A stretch of DNA of 64,000 nucleotides, from positions 1 through 64,000 of the forward strand of contig CAXSAZ010000009.1 of the NCBI GenBank assembly GCA_964235485.1. Reading direction: 5' to 3'. The notes beneath the pieces are model-generated. The model saw nothing but the letters and a program-made list of their open reading frames with translations, made no database searches and had not been told where the DNA came from. Below, piece after piece: positions 11,167-19,704 of the stretch. The position numbers and the translations under genes are program-made. The number at the start of each line of letters is the position of its first letter. Position 1 is the stretch's first letter. The DNA is from CAHJXG01 sp964235485. GTDB lineage: Bacteria; Pseudomonadota; Alphaproteobacteria; Acetobacterales; Acetobacteraceae.

Positions 11167-12732
11167 GTGACCGCGATCCTCGCAGGCCCAGACTGGAGCC
11201 TGCTCGGCGCGGGCCGAATCGGAGCCATGCCGGCCGGCTGGACGTGGGAGCGCGAGTGGATGCCGGAGAGTGCCGCGGACGTGGGGGGCGAAATGCACGT
11301 GGCGAATCCCCTCGTCAAGCGGCGGCCTCCGCCCTTCATCCCGCAAGCCTCCACGCCCGGCGGCGCGCTGCGAAGCGTTCTCCGCCGTTATCGGTTGCGC
11401 ATGATCGCCGTCGCGGTCCTGGTCATCACGGGCAGTGCCCTCGTTTATCCGCAGATCCCGAGACGTTACCAGGCTTCTGCCCAGGTTGTGCTGCGCCCGG
11501 CAGGCCAGGAAGGCACCATAGAGTTCAGCCGTGAAGCTCGGAACTCCCTCGATGAAAGCGCGATCGACTCTGAGATCGAGGCGCTGTCGTCGCCCGGCCT
11601 CACCGACGAGGTGGCGAAGCGGTTGCATCTTGCCGAAGATCCGGAGTTCAATCCGCCGCTGCGTCCGGCAGGGAAGCTCGCCGGGGTCAAGCACGCAGCG
11701 GTATCAGCCCTGGAAGCGCTTGGTCTCACGACGCAATCCGATCCGGTGCAATCCGAGACGAGCTTGAAAGCGCGCGAAAGCCGCATCATCAGACGCGAGC
11801 TGTCGAACCATCTGGATATCAAGCGCGACCGCCGTTCATACGTGCTTCGCGTCGGGTTCTGGTCCAGCAACGCCGACAAGGCGGCGGACCTCGCCAACAC
11901 CCTCGCTGTGGCCTACCTGCGGAATCAGCTTGAACGCAAGCGGGCTGCGCTGTCCACGGTCACTGATTGGCTCGCCCAACGTGTCGCCGACCTCGAACGT
12001 AAGCATGGCCTGTCGCAGCAGGCAGTTTATGCCTACCTGACCGAAAGTGGGCTGGCGGACGCCAGCATCCAGACTTCGCTTCAGCAGCAGCTCACGACCT
12101 TGAGCACGGAGGTCGCACTCGCGCGTAGCGGCACCGTCGCCGCACAAGCGCGGGCGCGTTCGCTGTTGGAACTGCAGCGCGGCGGCACGTTGGACAGCGC
12201 TCCCGATGTCTTGGCGTCCCCGGTCGTGCAGCGCCTGCGTGAGCGGCTCGTGACCTTGAACGCCGGCGTCGGCTCGATCAGCGGCAGTGGGCCAGGCGGC
12301 GTTCTGCAGCCTGCTGTCAATGAATTGAGGCAGGCGATCGAAGCGGAAGCGGGGCGCATCCTCCGGGGCGCCCAGGCCGAGGCGACCGCGGGCCTGGTGC
12401 GGGAGTCGCAACTGCGTGCGGAGATCGCCCGGATCAGCGCCGACCTCACGGCCCGGCAGGTGGCCGAACGCCGCCTGGACACGTTGCGCCGAGAGGAACG
12501 AACGGACCGCAGCGCGCTTGACGAAGCGCGGACGCGCCAACGGACCGAGATCGGGAAAAGCGACATCCTGCATCCGGACGCCGACATCCTGGCCCGGGCC
12601 GAGGCGCCGCTGCGCCCGGCTTTCCCGAACCCGCTCCTAGCCGCCTTCGGCACGCTCGCCTTGGCCGTGACCGCCGCGCTGGCCTCCGTGTTGCCGGCAC
12701 TGCTGCGCCTGCGCTGGCGGGCAGCGGCATAG
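11167..12732 (+). CDS. Polysaccharide chain-length determinant (Wzz/GumC-type)
   Basis: A protein of up to 521 residues with one membrane segment near the N-terminus (MIAVAVLVITGSALVYPQI), a long coiled-coil-rich periplasmic part (about 100-460) and a second membrane segment near the C-terminus (LALAVTAALASVLPALL). This is the topology of co-polymerases that set chain length and form part of the export complex. No tyrosine kinase domain is fused. The frame opens with GTG at 11167, but ATG codons at 11227, 11260 and 11293 are alternatives; the last has GGGGGG at good spacing. The polymerase gene follows after five bases, so the two are co-transcribed. Confidence 0.87.
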   Translation: MTAILAGPDWSLLGAGRIGAMPAGWTWEREWMPESAADVGGEMHVANPLVKRRPPPFIPQASTPGGALRSVLRRYRLRMIAVAVLVITGSALVYPQIPRRYQASAQVVLRPAGQEGTIEFSREARNSLDESAIDSEIEALSSPGLTDEVAKRLHLAEDPEFNPPLRPAGKLAGVKHAAVSALEALGLTTQSDPVQSETSLKARESRIIRRELSNHLDIKRDRRSYVLRVGFWSSNADKAADLANTLAVAYLRNQLERKRAALSTVTDWLAQRVADLERKHGLSQQAVYAYLTESGLADASIQTSLQQQLTTLSTEVALARSGTVAAQARARSLLELQRGGTLDSAPDVLASPVVQRLRERLVTLNAGVGSISGSGPGGVLQPAVNELRQAIEAEAGRILRGAQAEATAGLVRESQLRAEIARISADLTARQVAERRLDTLRREERTDRSALDEARTRQRTEIGKSDILHPDADILARAEAPLRPAFPNPLLAAFGTLALAVTAALASVLPALLRLRWRAAA

Positions 12733-12737
12733 CCGAC

Positions 12738-14132
12738 ATGGCGGCGGTCAGGGGGCGGCAGGGCGTGCTACGCGAGGTTGGACCGGTCCTGCTTTGCGCC
12801 GTGCCGTTCACGGCTGTTTGGGGATATGCCCTTTATGGCAACGTGCTCGGTCCTGCCACCTACGCCATCCCGCTCGGCATTGGCGGGTTGCTGCTCGGGC
12901 TGCTCGGGCTGCAGGACATTCTCCAGCTCAAGCAACGGGCCTTGCTGGCGCTGCTGGCCTTTGTCGCGGTCGGCCTGAACATCACCTTTCTCACCCGCGA
13001 AATCGGCGATGTCGGGCTTGACGCGCAGACCGGCCTGAAGATTGGCACCTGGATCGTGCTCCTTGGGGTGTCCGTCCTGCATGGGCATCGCCTGCTTCCC
13101 ATCCTTGCGGACCCGGTCATCGCGTTGTTTGCAGCGTTTGCGCTCGCAGCCTGTGCATCAGCCGCGTGGTCGCCGGTTCCGGTGTACACGGCTGGCTGCG
13201 CGGTCGGCCTGCTGGCGTATCTGGGCTTCTCCGTCCTGATCGCAGCGACGGTCAGCGAGCGGATGGTGGTCGCCGTGCTGATCGGGGGACTGGCGGCATT
13301 CCTCCTCCTGACATGGTTCGCCGCGCTGGCGTTTCCTTCCAGCGCCTGGCTGCCGCCCTACGAGAAGCCCGTTTACCGGCTCCAGGGCATTTCCGGGCAC
13401 CCCAACATCCTGGCCAAGCAGGCGGCAGTGTTCATCCTGCTCGTCATCGCGGCGCGGCAGCGCGGCCACATGAAACGCCTGCTGAGCTGGGCGCTGCTTG
13501 GCCTTGGGTTCGTCACCTTGCTTGCCACGAACAGCCGGACGGCGCTGCTTGCCCTGGTCTTCGCCTGGATTTTGGTGGAACTGCGGTCGCGCCGCTTGCT
13601 GCTCGCCGGCATCGCCGCCAGCATTGTCCTGCTGGGCCTGGTCGTGCTCGCCGGCTCGACCGGCATCCTGCCCAGCATCGACGTGCTGCTCGGGTCGGCA
13701 AGCCGCAGCGGCGACGCCAGCGAGGTCCTCACCTTGACCGGGCGCACGGAGCTTTGGGGCTTCGTTTGGGAGAAGATCTTGCAGCGGCCGTTGCAGGGCT
13801 ACGGCTTCAACGCCTTTGGGCCGATCATGTCCCGCGCCTGGTATGGCAACGAGGACGCAGGCGCCGAGGCCCATAACTCCTTCCTGCAGGCGCTGTTCAC
13901 CGTAGGTCTGCTCGGCACGGTGCCGTTCGTCTCGGCCTTCATCGTGTTGCTCCGGCGCTGGATCAAGCAGCCAAATGCGTTGCGCGATCTGTTCACATCA
14001 TACATCCTCATCGCCGGGGCCACGGAGGCCGAGCTGACCTCGCTTCCGGTGCTCCTGACGCTTGCGGCTTTCCTTGCCTTCGCACTTGATGCTGCGGCAC
14101 GTTCCCCGACCAGAGAACATGAAACGACATGA
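12738..14132 (+). CDS. O-antigen ligase/Wzy-type polysaccharide polymerase
   Basis: A 464-residue polytopic membrane protein with about eleven hydrophobic segments. The large periplasmic loop and the following segment match the O-antigen ligase (Wzy_C) family: GISGHPNILAKQAAVFILL, then TNSRTALLALVFAWILVEL, and a second loop with GYGFNAFGP and EAHNSFLQALFTVGLLG. In a locus with ExoY, flippase and Wzz homologues the natural role is polymerisation of the repeat unit in the periplasm, though ligases of the same family cannot be separated by sequence alone. The start ATG follows the stop of the chain-length gene by five bases. Confidence 0.87.
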   Translation: MAAVRGRQGVLREVGPVLLCAVPFTAVWGYALYGNVLGPATYAIPLGIGGLLLGLLGLQDILQLKQRALLALLAFVAVGLNITFLTREIGDVGLDAQTGLKIGTWIVLLGVSVLHGHRLLPILADPVIALFAAFALAACASAAWSPVPVYTAGCAVGLLAYLGFSVLIAATVSERMVVAVLIGGLAAFLLLTWFAALAFPSSAWLPPYEKPVYRLQGISGHPNILAKQAAVFILLVIAARQRGHMKRLLSWALLGLGFVTLLATNSRTALLALVFAWILVELRSRRLLLAGIAASIVLLGLVVLAGSTGILPSIDVLLGSASRSGDASEVLTLTGRTELWGFVWEKILQRPLQGYGFNAFGPIMSRAWYGNEDAGAEAHNSFLQALFTVGLLGTVPFVSAFIVLLRRWIKQPNALRDLFTSYILIAGATEAELTSLPVLLTLAAFLAFALDAAARSPTREHETT

Positions 14133-14304
14133 GAGCTGCACCGACGGTTCCCCAAGCGCGGCCCGCTCCGCACCCCGGCTTCATGCACTCCCGCTTTCCT
14201 GTGGTGCTCGTAGGCTATGATCTAGAGGAAACGCGGATGTTGAGTTACGGGGCCGTGTTGCAGAAGCATCGGAAGCGCGGCCGCGTCTTGGGGGGCGAGG
14301 GCGC

Positions 14305-15243
14305 TTGAACGGGAAGCGCGACTATAAGCTGCGCTTCCAGCTTGGTGCCGGCACGGCGGCCATCTTCCTTGCCGCGGCCGGAGTCATGACACGACGGCCG
14401 AGTGTTCTTGTGGACAGCACTCCTTCCCATGTGTCCTGCGTCCCATTCAATCCCGCTGCACGAGGTTGGCCGATCAGCTTTGAGGAGGATTTCCACCAGC
14501 TCGACATCAGCGAGGGTAGCGGCCATCGATGGCAATCGCAGTTCGTGTTCGGGCAACGAACGCTTCCCACAAACCATGAGAGTGAACTGTATGTCGATCC
14601 CAGCTTCACCGGAACCGGCGAGACCCCCCTTGGCCTGAACCCGTTCGCGGTCCACGACGGCACGCTCACCATCACGGCTTCCGAAGCAGACCCGGCGCTC
14701 CGAGCGAAGCTGGGCGTGGCGGGCGTGCGCTACGTGTCGGGCCTGCTGACGACGGCGCAATCCTTTCAGCAAACGTACGGCTATTTCGAGATGAGCGCCA
14801 AGGCGCCATCGGGGAAAGGGCTTTGGCCAGCGTTCTGGCTGCTGCCGCCGAATGGCCAATGGCCTCCCGAGATCGACGTGATGGAGGTGCTCGGGCACGA
14901 TCCCACCAAGCTTTACGTATCCGTCCACACTGAAGAAAGCGGCCAGCACAAGGCGGTCACCACAGCTTTGAAGGTTCCGGACACCTCGGCTGGCTTCCAC
15001 ACGTATGGCGTCCTGTGGACCCGGCAGAACTTGACCTGGTTCTTCGACGGTTGCCGCATCGCCGGATCGCCGACACCGGACGACCTGCACGGCCCAATGT
15101 ATATGTTGATCAATCTAGCCGTTGGCGGAACCTGGCCGGGCTATCCGGACCAGAAGACGCAGTTTCCCGCCCAATTCAAAATTCAACAGGTCCGTGCCTT
15201 TGCCGTTCCTGAAGATGATCCACACGCACATGCGGTGCAGTGA
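14305..15243 (+). CDS. Secreted glycoside hydrolase family 16 glycanase
   Basis: A 312-residue GH16 enzyme (beta-glucanase or exopolysaccharide depolymerase) with an N-terminal hydrophobic export segment (LGAGTAAIFLAAAGVM). The active-site motif EIDVME is intact: nucleophile E189, D191 and acid/base E194. Surrounding family features include YFEMSAKAPSGKGLWPAFWL upstream and HTYGVLWTRQNLTWFFDG downstream. The start is a TTG at 14305 with a purine-rich GGGGGGCGAGGG stretch just before it. It is the last gene of the exopolysaccharide locus and probably trims or releases the polymer, as ExoK does in succinoglycan systems (known for the family; substrate inferred). Confidence 0.9.
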   Translation: MNGKRDYKLRFQLGAGTAAIFLAAAGVMTRRPSVLVDSTPSHVSCVPFNPAARGWPISFEEDFHQLDISEGSGHRWQSQFVFGQRTLPTNHESELYVDPSFTGTGETPLGLNPFAVHDGTLTITASEADPALRAKLGVAGVRYVSGLLTTAQSFQQTYGYFEMSAKAPSGKGLWPAFWLLPPNGQWPPEIDVMEVLGHDPTKLYVSVHTEESGQHKAVTTALKVPDTSAGFHTYGVLWTRQNLTWFFDGCRIAGSPTPDDLHGPMYMLINLAVGGTWPGYPDQKTQFPAQFKIQQVRAFAVPEDDPHAHAVQ

Positions 15244-15548
15244 CTACTTTCAGCGCGCTGCGATCATCGGTGCCGTGCCCATTCCGGGTGGGCGCTCCTG
15301 AGTGTTGGGCGACTTCGCCAACAGCCTCAGGTCGTTTGACGAAGTGGTACAGGCTGCCGATGCCGGCTCTTGACGAACGATGGTGCAGTGCCCGAAGCTG
15401 CGTCTACATGTTCCTGGCCCAACACGTTGCTGACCGACGCCGACGTCGCGCAAACCGCGGTGGGTTTGTCGTGTCCAACGACGTTCGGCTTCGGCCGGTG
15501 ACGGGCAAGCCCATCACCTAAGCGCAGCCTCCTTCGAGGACATGTCTC
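15244..15548. other. Non-coding stretch after the GH16 gene
   Basis: About 300 bases with no convincing gene. Short frames are present (one of 93 codons directly after the GH16 stop) but their Arg/Cys-rich translations resemble no family I recognise and lack a ribosome binding site. It ends in the strong terminator at 15549. Confidence 0.5.
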
Positions 15549-15581
15549 AGCCCCCACGACATACGTCGCGGGGGCTTTTTG
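15549..15581 (+). terminator. Rho-independent terminator
   Basis: AGCCCCC and GGGGGCT arms, extended by a CGAC/GTCG pair after one mismatch, enclose an ATAC loop and are followed by TTTTT. This is the clearest intrinsic terminator in the window. It separates the exopolysaccharide locus from the next gene, whose start codon lies only about 20 bases further on, so that gene's promoter must overlap or precede the hairpin, or it is read by attenuated readthrough. Confidence 0.85.
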
Positions 15582-15599
15582 CATTTGGAGCAGCCAACG

Positions 15600-16451
15600 A
15601 TGGACGCCAGCAACCACGTCGAGACCGAGTTTCCCGTACAGCAGCAGCTTGAAGCCTACAACGCCCGCGACATTGACGCCTTCATGCAGTGGTGGGCGGA
15701 GGACTGCCAGTACTATGAGTTCCCTTCGCGCCTGCTCGCCAGCGGAGCGGCAGAGATCCGTGAGCGCCATGTCACCCGGTTCAAGGAACCGAACCTGCAC
15801 GGCACGCTCGTCAAGCGGATCGCCGTAGCCAACGTGGTTGTCGATCAGGAAACGGTCACGCGCACCTTCCCAGACGGTCCCGGCGAAGTGGACGTGGTTG
15901 CCATCTACGAAATCAAGGGCGGAAAGATCGCGAAAGCCTGGTTCGAAATGGGGCCGCCGCGGCTTCAGCCGGTCATGGAAGTCCGGCGCGCTATGCCGCC
16001 TGATGCCCTTGCTGTGCGCGAGCTGACGCGCGCCGCGTATGCAAAGTGGGTTCCCGCCATTGGTCGCGAACCAACGCCAATGACCGTGGACTATGACGCG
16101 AGAGTGCGCGACCATCGTGTCGAGTTGCTGCATGTGGATGGCCGCTTAGCCGCCCTTATTGAGCTAGTACCGGAGGCAGCTCACCTGCTGATCGAGAACG
16201 TGGCCGTGCTGCCCGCCTTCCAGGGGCAGGGATACGGCCGCCGACTTCTGGCCCATGCCGAGACAGTCGCGGCATCGCTCGGCCTTTCCGTCATGCACCT
16301 CTACACGAATCCGTTGTTTGCCGGAAATGTCCAACTCTATGGCCGGCTCGGTTACCAGGTGGACCGAGAGGAACCATACAAAGGGGGCACGACGGTTTAT
16401 ATGAGCAAGCAGCTCCACCCAGCCAACCCACAAGGAGGGCAGCTTGTATGA
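15600..16451 (+). CDS. SnoaL-like domain fused to GNAT acetyltransferase
   Basis: A 283-residue fusion. Residues 1-116 form a SnoaL/NTF2-like domain (LEAYNARDIDAFMQWWAEDC, then FPDGPGEVDVVAIYEIKGGKI). Residues 121-275 form a GNAT N-acetyltransferase with the acetyl-CoA motif VAVLPAFQGQGYGRRLLAHA and the C-terminal GNVQLYGRLGYQVDREEPY. The ATG at 15600 has GGAG nine bases upstream and follows a terminator; the frame itself is open to a TTG at 15579. The stop overlaps the next gene as ATGA. The substrate is unknown. The pocket-forming SnoaL domain might bind the amine or a related small molecule (inference). Confidence 0.85.
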   Translation: MDASNHVETEFPVQQQLEAYNARDIDAFMQWWAEDCQYYEFPSRLLASGAAEIRERHVTRFKEPNLHGTLVKRIAVANVVVDQETVTRTFPDGPGEVDVVAIYEIKGGKIAKAWFEMGPPRLQPVMEVRRAMPPDALAVRELTRAAYAKWVPAIGREPTPMTVDYDARVRDHRVELLHVDGRLAALIELVPEAAHLLIENVAVLPAFQGQGYGRRLLAHAETVAASLGLSVMHLYTNPLFAGNVQLYGRLGYQVDREEPYKGGTTVYMSKQLHPANPQGGQLV

Positions 16452-16912
16452 CCCCCCAAGGGAGCTGCTTGTGCGGGGGCGTGCGTTACGAGGTGGACCA
16501 GCTCGACATGTCAATTGGGCACTGCCGTTGTGCGACATGCCGCAAGGCGCACGCCGCGGTCTATGTCTCCATGGCCGGCGTCATGCGCGGGCACTTCCGC
16601 TGGACGGCTGGCCCTGAAAAGCTTTCCGCTTTTGAGGCCTCGCCGGGCAAGCTACGTCGCTTCTGCTCGGTGTGCGGAACTCACCTCTTGTCCGAGCGCC
16701 CGGCCCAGCCGCATGTCATCTTGCGAGTGGCGACGCTGGACGATGATCCGGGCACGCGGCCGACCATGCACATACGGACCTCGCACGACGCGCCTTGGCT
16801 TACCGACGGGGAGGACGTGCCCCGTTACCTGGAGTGGCAATCGGGCCGTTCGTCATTGCGCGCCGCTACAGCTGAATCTTTTGCTGACTCCAGCAGCAGG
16901 ACACCGCCATGA
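16448..16912 (+). CDS. GFA/CENP-V family zinc protein, copy 1
   Basis: A 154-residue member of the glutathione-dependent formaldehyde-activating (Gfa/CENP-V) family, small beta folds that bind two zinc ions. The cysteine sets are present: GSCLCGGVRY, HCRCATCRKAH and FCSVCGTHL. Most members have no proven activity, so formaldehyde chemistry should not be assumed. It overlaps the upstream fusion gene and the downstream argC by four bases each (ATGA), so the three are one transcript. A close paralogue lies at 18533-18937. This copy has a C-terminal extension of about 20 residues (after LEWQSGR) that reads into the argC ribosome binding region. Confidence 0.88.
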   Translation: MTPQGSCLCGGVRYEVDQLDMSIGHCRCATCRKAHAAVYVSMAGVMRGHFRWTAGPEKLSAFEASPGKLRRFCSVCGTHLLSERPAQPHVILRVATLDDDPGTRPTMHIRTSHDAPWLTDGEDVPRYLEWQSGRSSLRAATAESFADSSSRTPP

Positions 16913-17886
16913 GCATTCGCGTCGGCATTGTCGGGATCAGCGGTTTCGGCGGCGGCGAGGCGATGCGCCTGGTCGCGAGCCACCCGTCTTTCGAGCTGGT
17001 CTACGCCGCGGGCGAGGGCAGCGCCGGCAGCCGCTTGGTGGACCGCTTCCCCGGTGTGCCGGCCAGGCTGGCCGAGCTGGTGATCGAGAGGTGGGACCCT
17101 ACGACCCTGCCGAAGCTCGACGTGCTGTTCGCGTCGCTGCCCACGGGCGCCTCGGCCGAGGCGCTGGCGCGCGTCCCCAAGGACGTGAGGATCGTCGACA
17201 TCGGCGGCGACCACCGCTACGTCGAGGGCTGGGCGTACGGCCTGGCCGACGTCTGGCCAGCCCAGATCGAGGGTCGGACCCGCGTTGCCAACCCCGGCTG
17301 CTTCCCCGCGGCGACGCTGACCGCGCTGGCGCCGCTGCTGGCCAGCAAGCTGATCGAGCCTGGCAACATCGTGATCGACGCCAAGACCGGCATCTCCGGT
17401 GCCGGCCGGGGCGGCGCCGACAGCAGGTTCGGCTACGCCGAGAGCAACGAGAACCTGCTGCCCTACGGCCTGCTTAAGCACGTCCACATGCCCGAGATGG
17501 CCGAGACAATCGAGCGGCTGAGTGGCGGCAGCGCGGCCGGGCTGGTGTTCACGCCACACCTGGCGCCGATGACCCGCGGCGTACTCGCCACCATCTACTG
17601 CCGTGGCTATGCCACCACGGGCCAGTGCTTGGACGCGGCCCGCCGCTTCTACGCCGGGCGGGCGTTCGTCCGCGTGACCGACGAGCCGCCGCAGACCAAA
17701 TGGGCCACCGGCTCGAACCTCGCGTTCGTCAGCTATGCGGCCGATCCAGAGCGCAACCTGGTGATCGCGATGGGGGTGGTCGATAATCTCGGCAAGGGAG
17801 CGGCCGGCCAGGCGGTGCAGAACGCGAACCTGATCTGTGGCCTGCCAGAAACCGCGGGGCTGGACGGCGCACCTGTTTGGCCATGA
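16909..17886 (+). CDS. argC: N-acetyl-gamma-glutamyl-phosphate reductase
   Basis: A 325-residue ArgC, which reduces N-acetylglutamyl-5-phosphate to the semialdehyde with NADPH in arginine synthesis. The N-terminal GIVGISGFGGGEAMRL is the NADP-binding turn, VANPGCFPAATL holds the catalytic C131, and HVHMPEM plus FTPHLAPMTRG are standard family signatures. The length fits the usual 310-350 residues. It is not near other arg genes here but sits inside a transcript of small enzymes, overlapping the GFA gene upstream (ATGA). It could be the main or a second argC; an accessory role in the cluster cannot be excluded. Confidence 0.92.
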   Translation: MSIRVGIVGISGFGGGEAMRLVASHPSFELVYAAGEGSAGSRLVDRFPGVPARLAELVIERWDPTTLPKLDVLFASLPTGASAEALARVPKDVRIVDIGGDHRYVEGWAYGLADVWPAQIEGRTRVANPGCFPAATLTALAPLLASKLIEPGNIVIDAKTGISGAGRGGADSRFGYAESNENLLPYGLLKHVHMPEMAETIERLSGGSAAGLVFTPHLAPMTRGVLATIYCRGYATTGQCLDAARRFYAGRAFVRVTDEPPQTKWATGSNLAFVSYAADPERNLVIAMGVVDNLGKGAAGQAVQNANLICGLPETAGLDGAPVWP

Positions 17887-17895
17887 GCTTGTCGC

Positions 17896-18536
17896 ATGAC
17901 GGCTGACCTGCGTTTGTGCTTCGTGGGCGACAGCTTCGTGAATGGCACCGGGGATGACGAAACCCTTGGGTGGGCGGGGAGGATTTGCCGTGCCGCTCGT
18001 GGCCGCAACGTGCAACTCACCCGGTATGACCTTGGGGTGCGGCAGGACACGACCACGCTGATTCTGCGCCGCTGTGCGTCCGAGGTGGCGGCGCGCCTCG
18101 ACGGCGTGCCCTGCGACGGGCGCATCGTGTTCTCGTTCGGGACCAACGACGCCACGCACGAGGAAGGGCGGCCCCGGGTCGAGCTGGCCGACACGCTGGC
18201 CAACACCCGCACGTTGCTGGACTGGTCGCGGGGACGCTACCCGACGCTGATGGTGGGGCCACCGCCCCTTGCCACTGATCCGGGGCATGACACGCGCGTG
18301 GGGTGATCTCGGCGGCCATGGCACGGCTCTGTGCCGAGATGGGCATACCGTTCCTGGACCTGCACGGGCCGTTGTCGGATGACGCGACCTGGCGCGCGGA
18401 AGCCGTGGCCGGCGACGGCGCCCACCCCAACGCCGGCGGCTACGCCCGCGCTGCGGCCCTAATGGAAGCGTGGGAACCCTGGCGGACCTGGAGCACGCCG
18501 GAGAGCTACCCGCTGCATAAATGGGGGAAGGAATGA
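17896..18536 (+). pseudogene. SGNH/GDSL-type hydrolase, frameshifted
   Basis: A GDSL-like esterase split over two frames. The first frame (17896-18306) has block I (CFVGDSFVNGTGD, catalytic Ser) and block III (FSFGTNDA). The second (from 18303) has block V (GDGAHPNAGGY, catalytic Asp-His). The break lies in a GGGG run at 18299-18303: one additional G would restore a single frame reading DTRVGVISAAMARL. Both halves keep every catalytic block and good coding character, so this is a very recent mutation, a sequencing slip in a homopolymer, or a slippage site. The 3' end overlaps the next gene by four bases, consistent with an intact operon member. Confidence 0.8.
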
Positions 18537-18937
18537 GCCTAAAGGGAAGCTGCTTGTGCGGGGCCGTGCGTTACGAGGTGGACCAGCTCGACATGCCGAT
18601 TGGGCACTGCCACTGCGCCACCTGCCGCAAGGCGCACGCTGCCGCTTACGCTTCCACAGCCGGCGTCATGCGCGAACACTTCCGTTGGATGGCAGGCAAG
18701 GAAAGGCTTTCTGCCTTTGAGTCCTCGCCAGGCAAGCTGCGCCGCTTCTGTTCAGTTTGTGGAACGCACCTGCTGGCAGAGCGCCCGGCCCAGCCACACG
18801 TCATCCTGCGGGTGCCGACGCTGGACGACGACCCGGGCACGCGACCGACCATGCACATCTGGACCTCGCACGACGTACCTTGGCTTGCGGACGGCGGCGA
18901 CGTGCCTCGTTACCCGGAGTGGCAACCAGGCCGCTGA
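18533..18937 (+). CDS. GFA/CENP-V family zinc protein, copy 2
   Basis: A 134-residue paralogue of the protein at 16448-16912, nearly identical over its whole length, with the same zinc cysteines (GSCLCGAVRY, HCHCATCRKAH, FCSVCGTHL). The ATG at 18533 overlaps the stop of the SGNH frame as ATGA and has GGGGGAAGG upstream; a start at 18521 is less likely. It lacks the extended tail of copy 1. The two copies bracket argC and the SGNH gene, which suggests a segmental duplication or conversion within the operon. The function is undefined, as for most of the family. Confidence 0.88.
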   Translation: MSLKGSCLCGAVRYEVDQLDMPIGHCHCATCRKAHAAAYASTAGVMREHFRWMAGKERLSAFESSPGKLRRFCSVCGTHLLAERPAQPHVILRVPTLDDDPGTRPTMHIWTSHDVPWLADGGDVPRYPEWQPGR

Positions 18938-18980
18938 CGAACACGAATGTTACGCAAATGTTTTAGTTGGGAGGTTGCCA

Positions 18981-19496
18981 ATGGGTGCGAGCAGCAAAGA
19001 TGCCGACCGTCACATTGTAATTCGGCCTGCCACGTCGGACGATATAGGCAAGGTTAGGAACCTTCTCATCACAACCTGGCACGACACGTATGACGGCCTG
19101 CTGGGCGTTGAGCGGGTCATAGAAACGACCAATCAATGGCACGCCCTGGATGTGCTCACAACGCAGGCAGCGCGTCCAAACGCTTCATTCCTGGTGGCGT
19201 CCCAGAGCGGCGAGGCGGTCGGCCATGCCTTCGCGGTAGAGCAGGATGGAGACATCCTGCTGCTCTCTCGCCTCTACGTGCTGCCGACTTGCCAGCGTCA
19301 GGGCATCGGCGAGGAACTACTCCGGGCGACGGTACGGCGTCATCCTGGCATCAAGCGTGTGCAACTCGTCGTCGAAGCCAGGAACGCGAAGGCCTTGGCC
19401 TTCTATGGCCGGCACGGGTTCGTGGTAATTGGTGACGTTGAAGACGAAGAGCCGCGGCCGCTTCGCATGGAGATGGCTGTCAGTGGGCGACCCTAA
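18981..19496 (+). CDS. GNAT-family N-acetyltransferase
   Basis: A 171-residue GNAT enzyme. HIVIRPATSDDIGKVRNLL opens the domain, LSRLYVLPTCQRQGIGEELL is the acetyl-CoA binding motif A, and VEARNAKALAFYGRHGFVV is motif B with the late Tyr. The ATG at 18981 has GGGAGG six bases upstream, which decides the start over the longer open frame. It follows the second GFA gene by 43 bases and is probably the last gene of the transcript that begins at 15600. The substrate cannot be read from the sequence. Confidence 0.88.
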   Translation: MGASSKDADRHIVIRPATSDDIGKVRNLLITTWHDTYDGLLGVERVIETTNQWHALDVLTTQAARPNASFLVASQSGEAVGHAFAVEQDGDILLLSRLYVLPTCQRQGIGEELLRATVRRHPGIKRVQLVVEARNAKALAFYGRHGFVVIGDVEDEEPRPLRMEMAVSGRP

Positions 19497-19704
19497 CGGC
19501 GCACGGAATGCTTGTCCGGTAAACCAAGCGACCCTGCTGCGGAAATAAAGCTGGAGCGTCACTCATGATAGAACGTCGATGCCGGATTTCCTCGCCATGA
19601 TGGTGCGCGCCCTTGCGCACGGTTGATCTGTTGGCGAAATAAAAGAAGTGTTAGAGGCGGCTTCCACAACTACCTTGAGTTGAATTGCCTTGGCTTCTGC
19701 TTGG

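Noticed and set aside
15240..15521. A 93-codon frame right after the GH16 stop
   Set aside because: There is no ribosome binding site and no family resemblance, and the composition is Arg/Cys-rich; it is treated as non-coding.
16825..18324. A 499-codon minus frame across argC and the SGNH gene
   Set aside because: The opposite strand carries ArgC with its catalytic Cys and the SGNH blocks; the minus translation has no domain.
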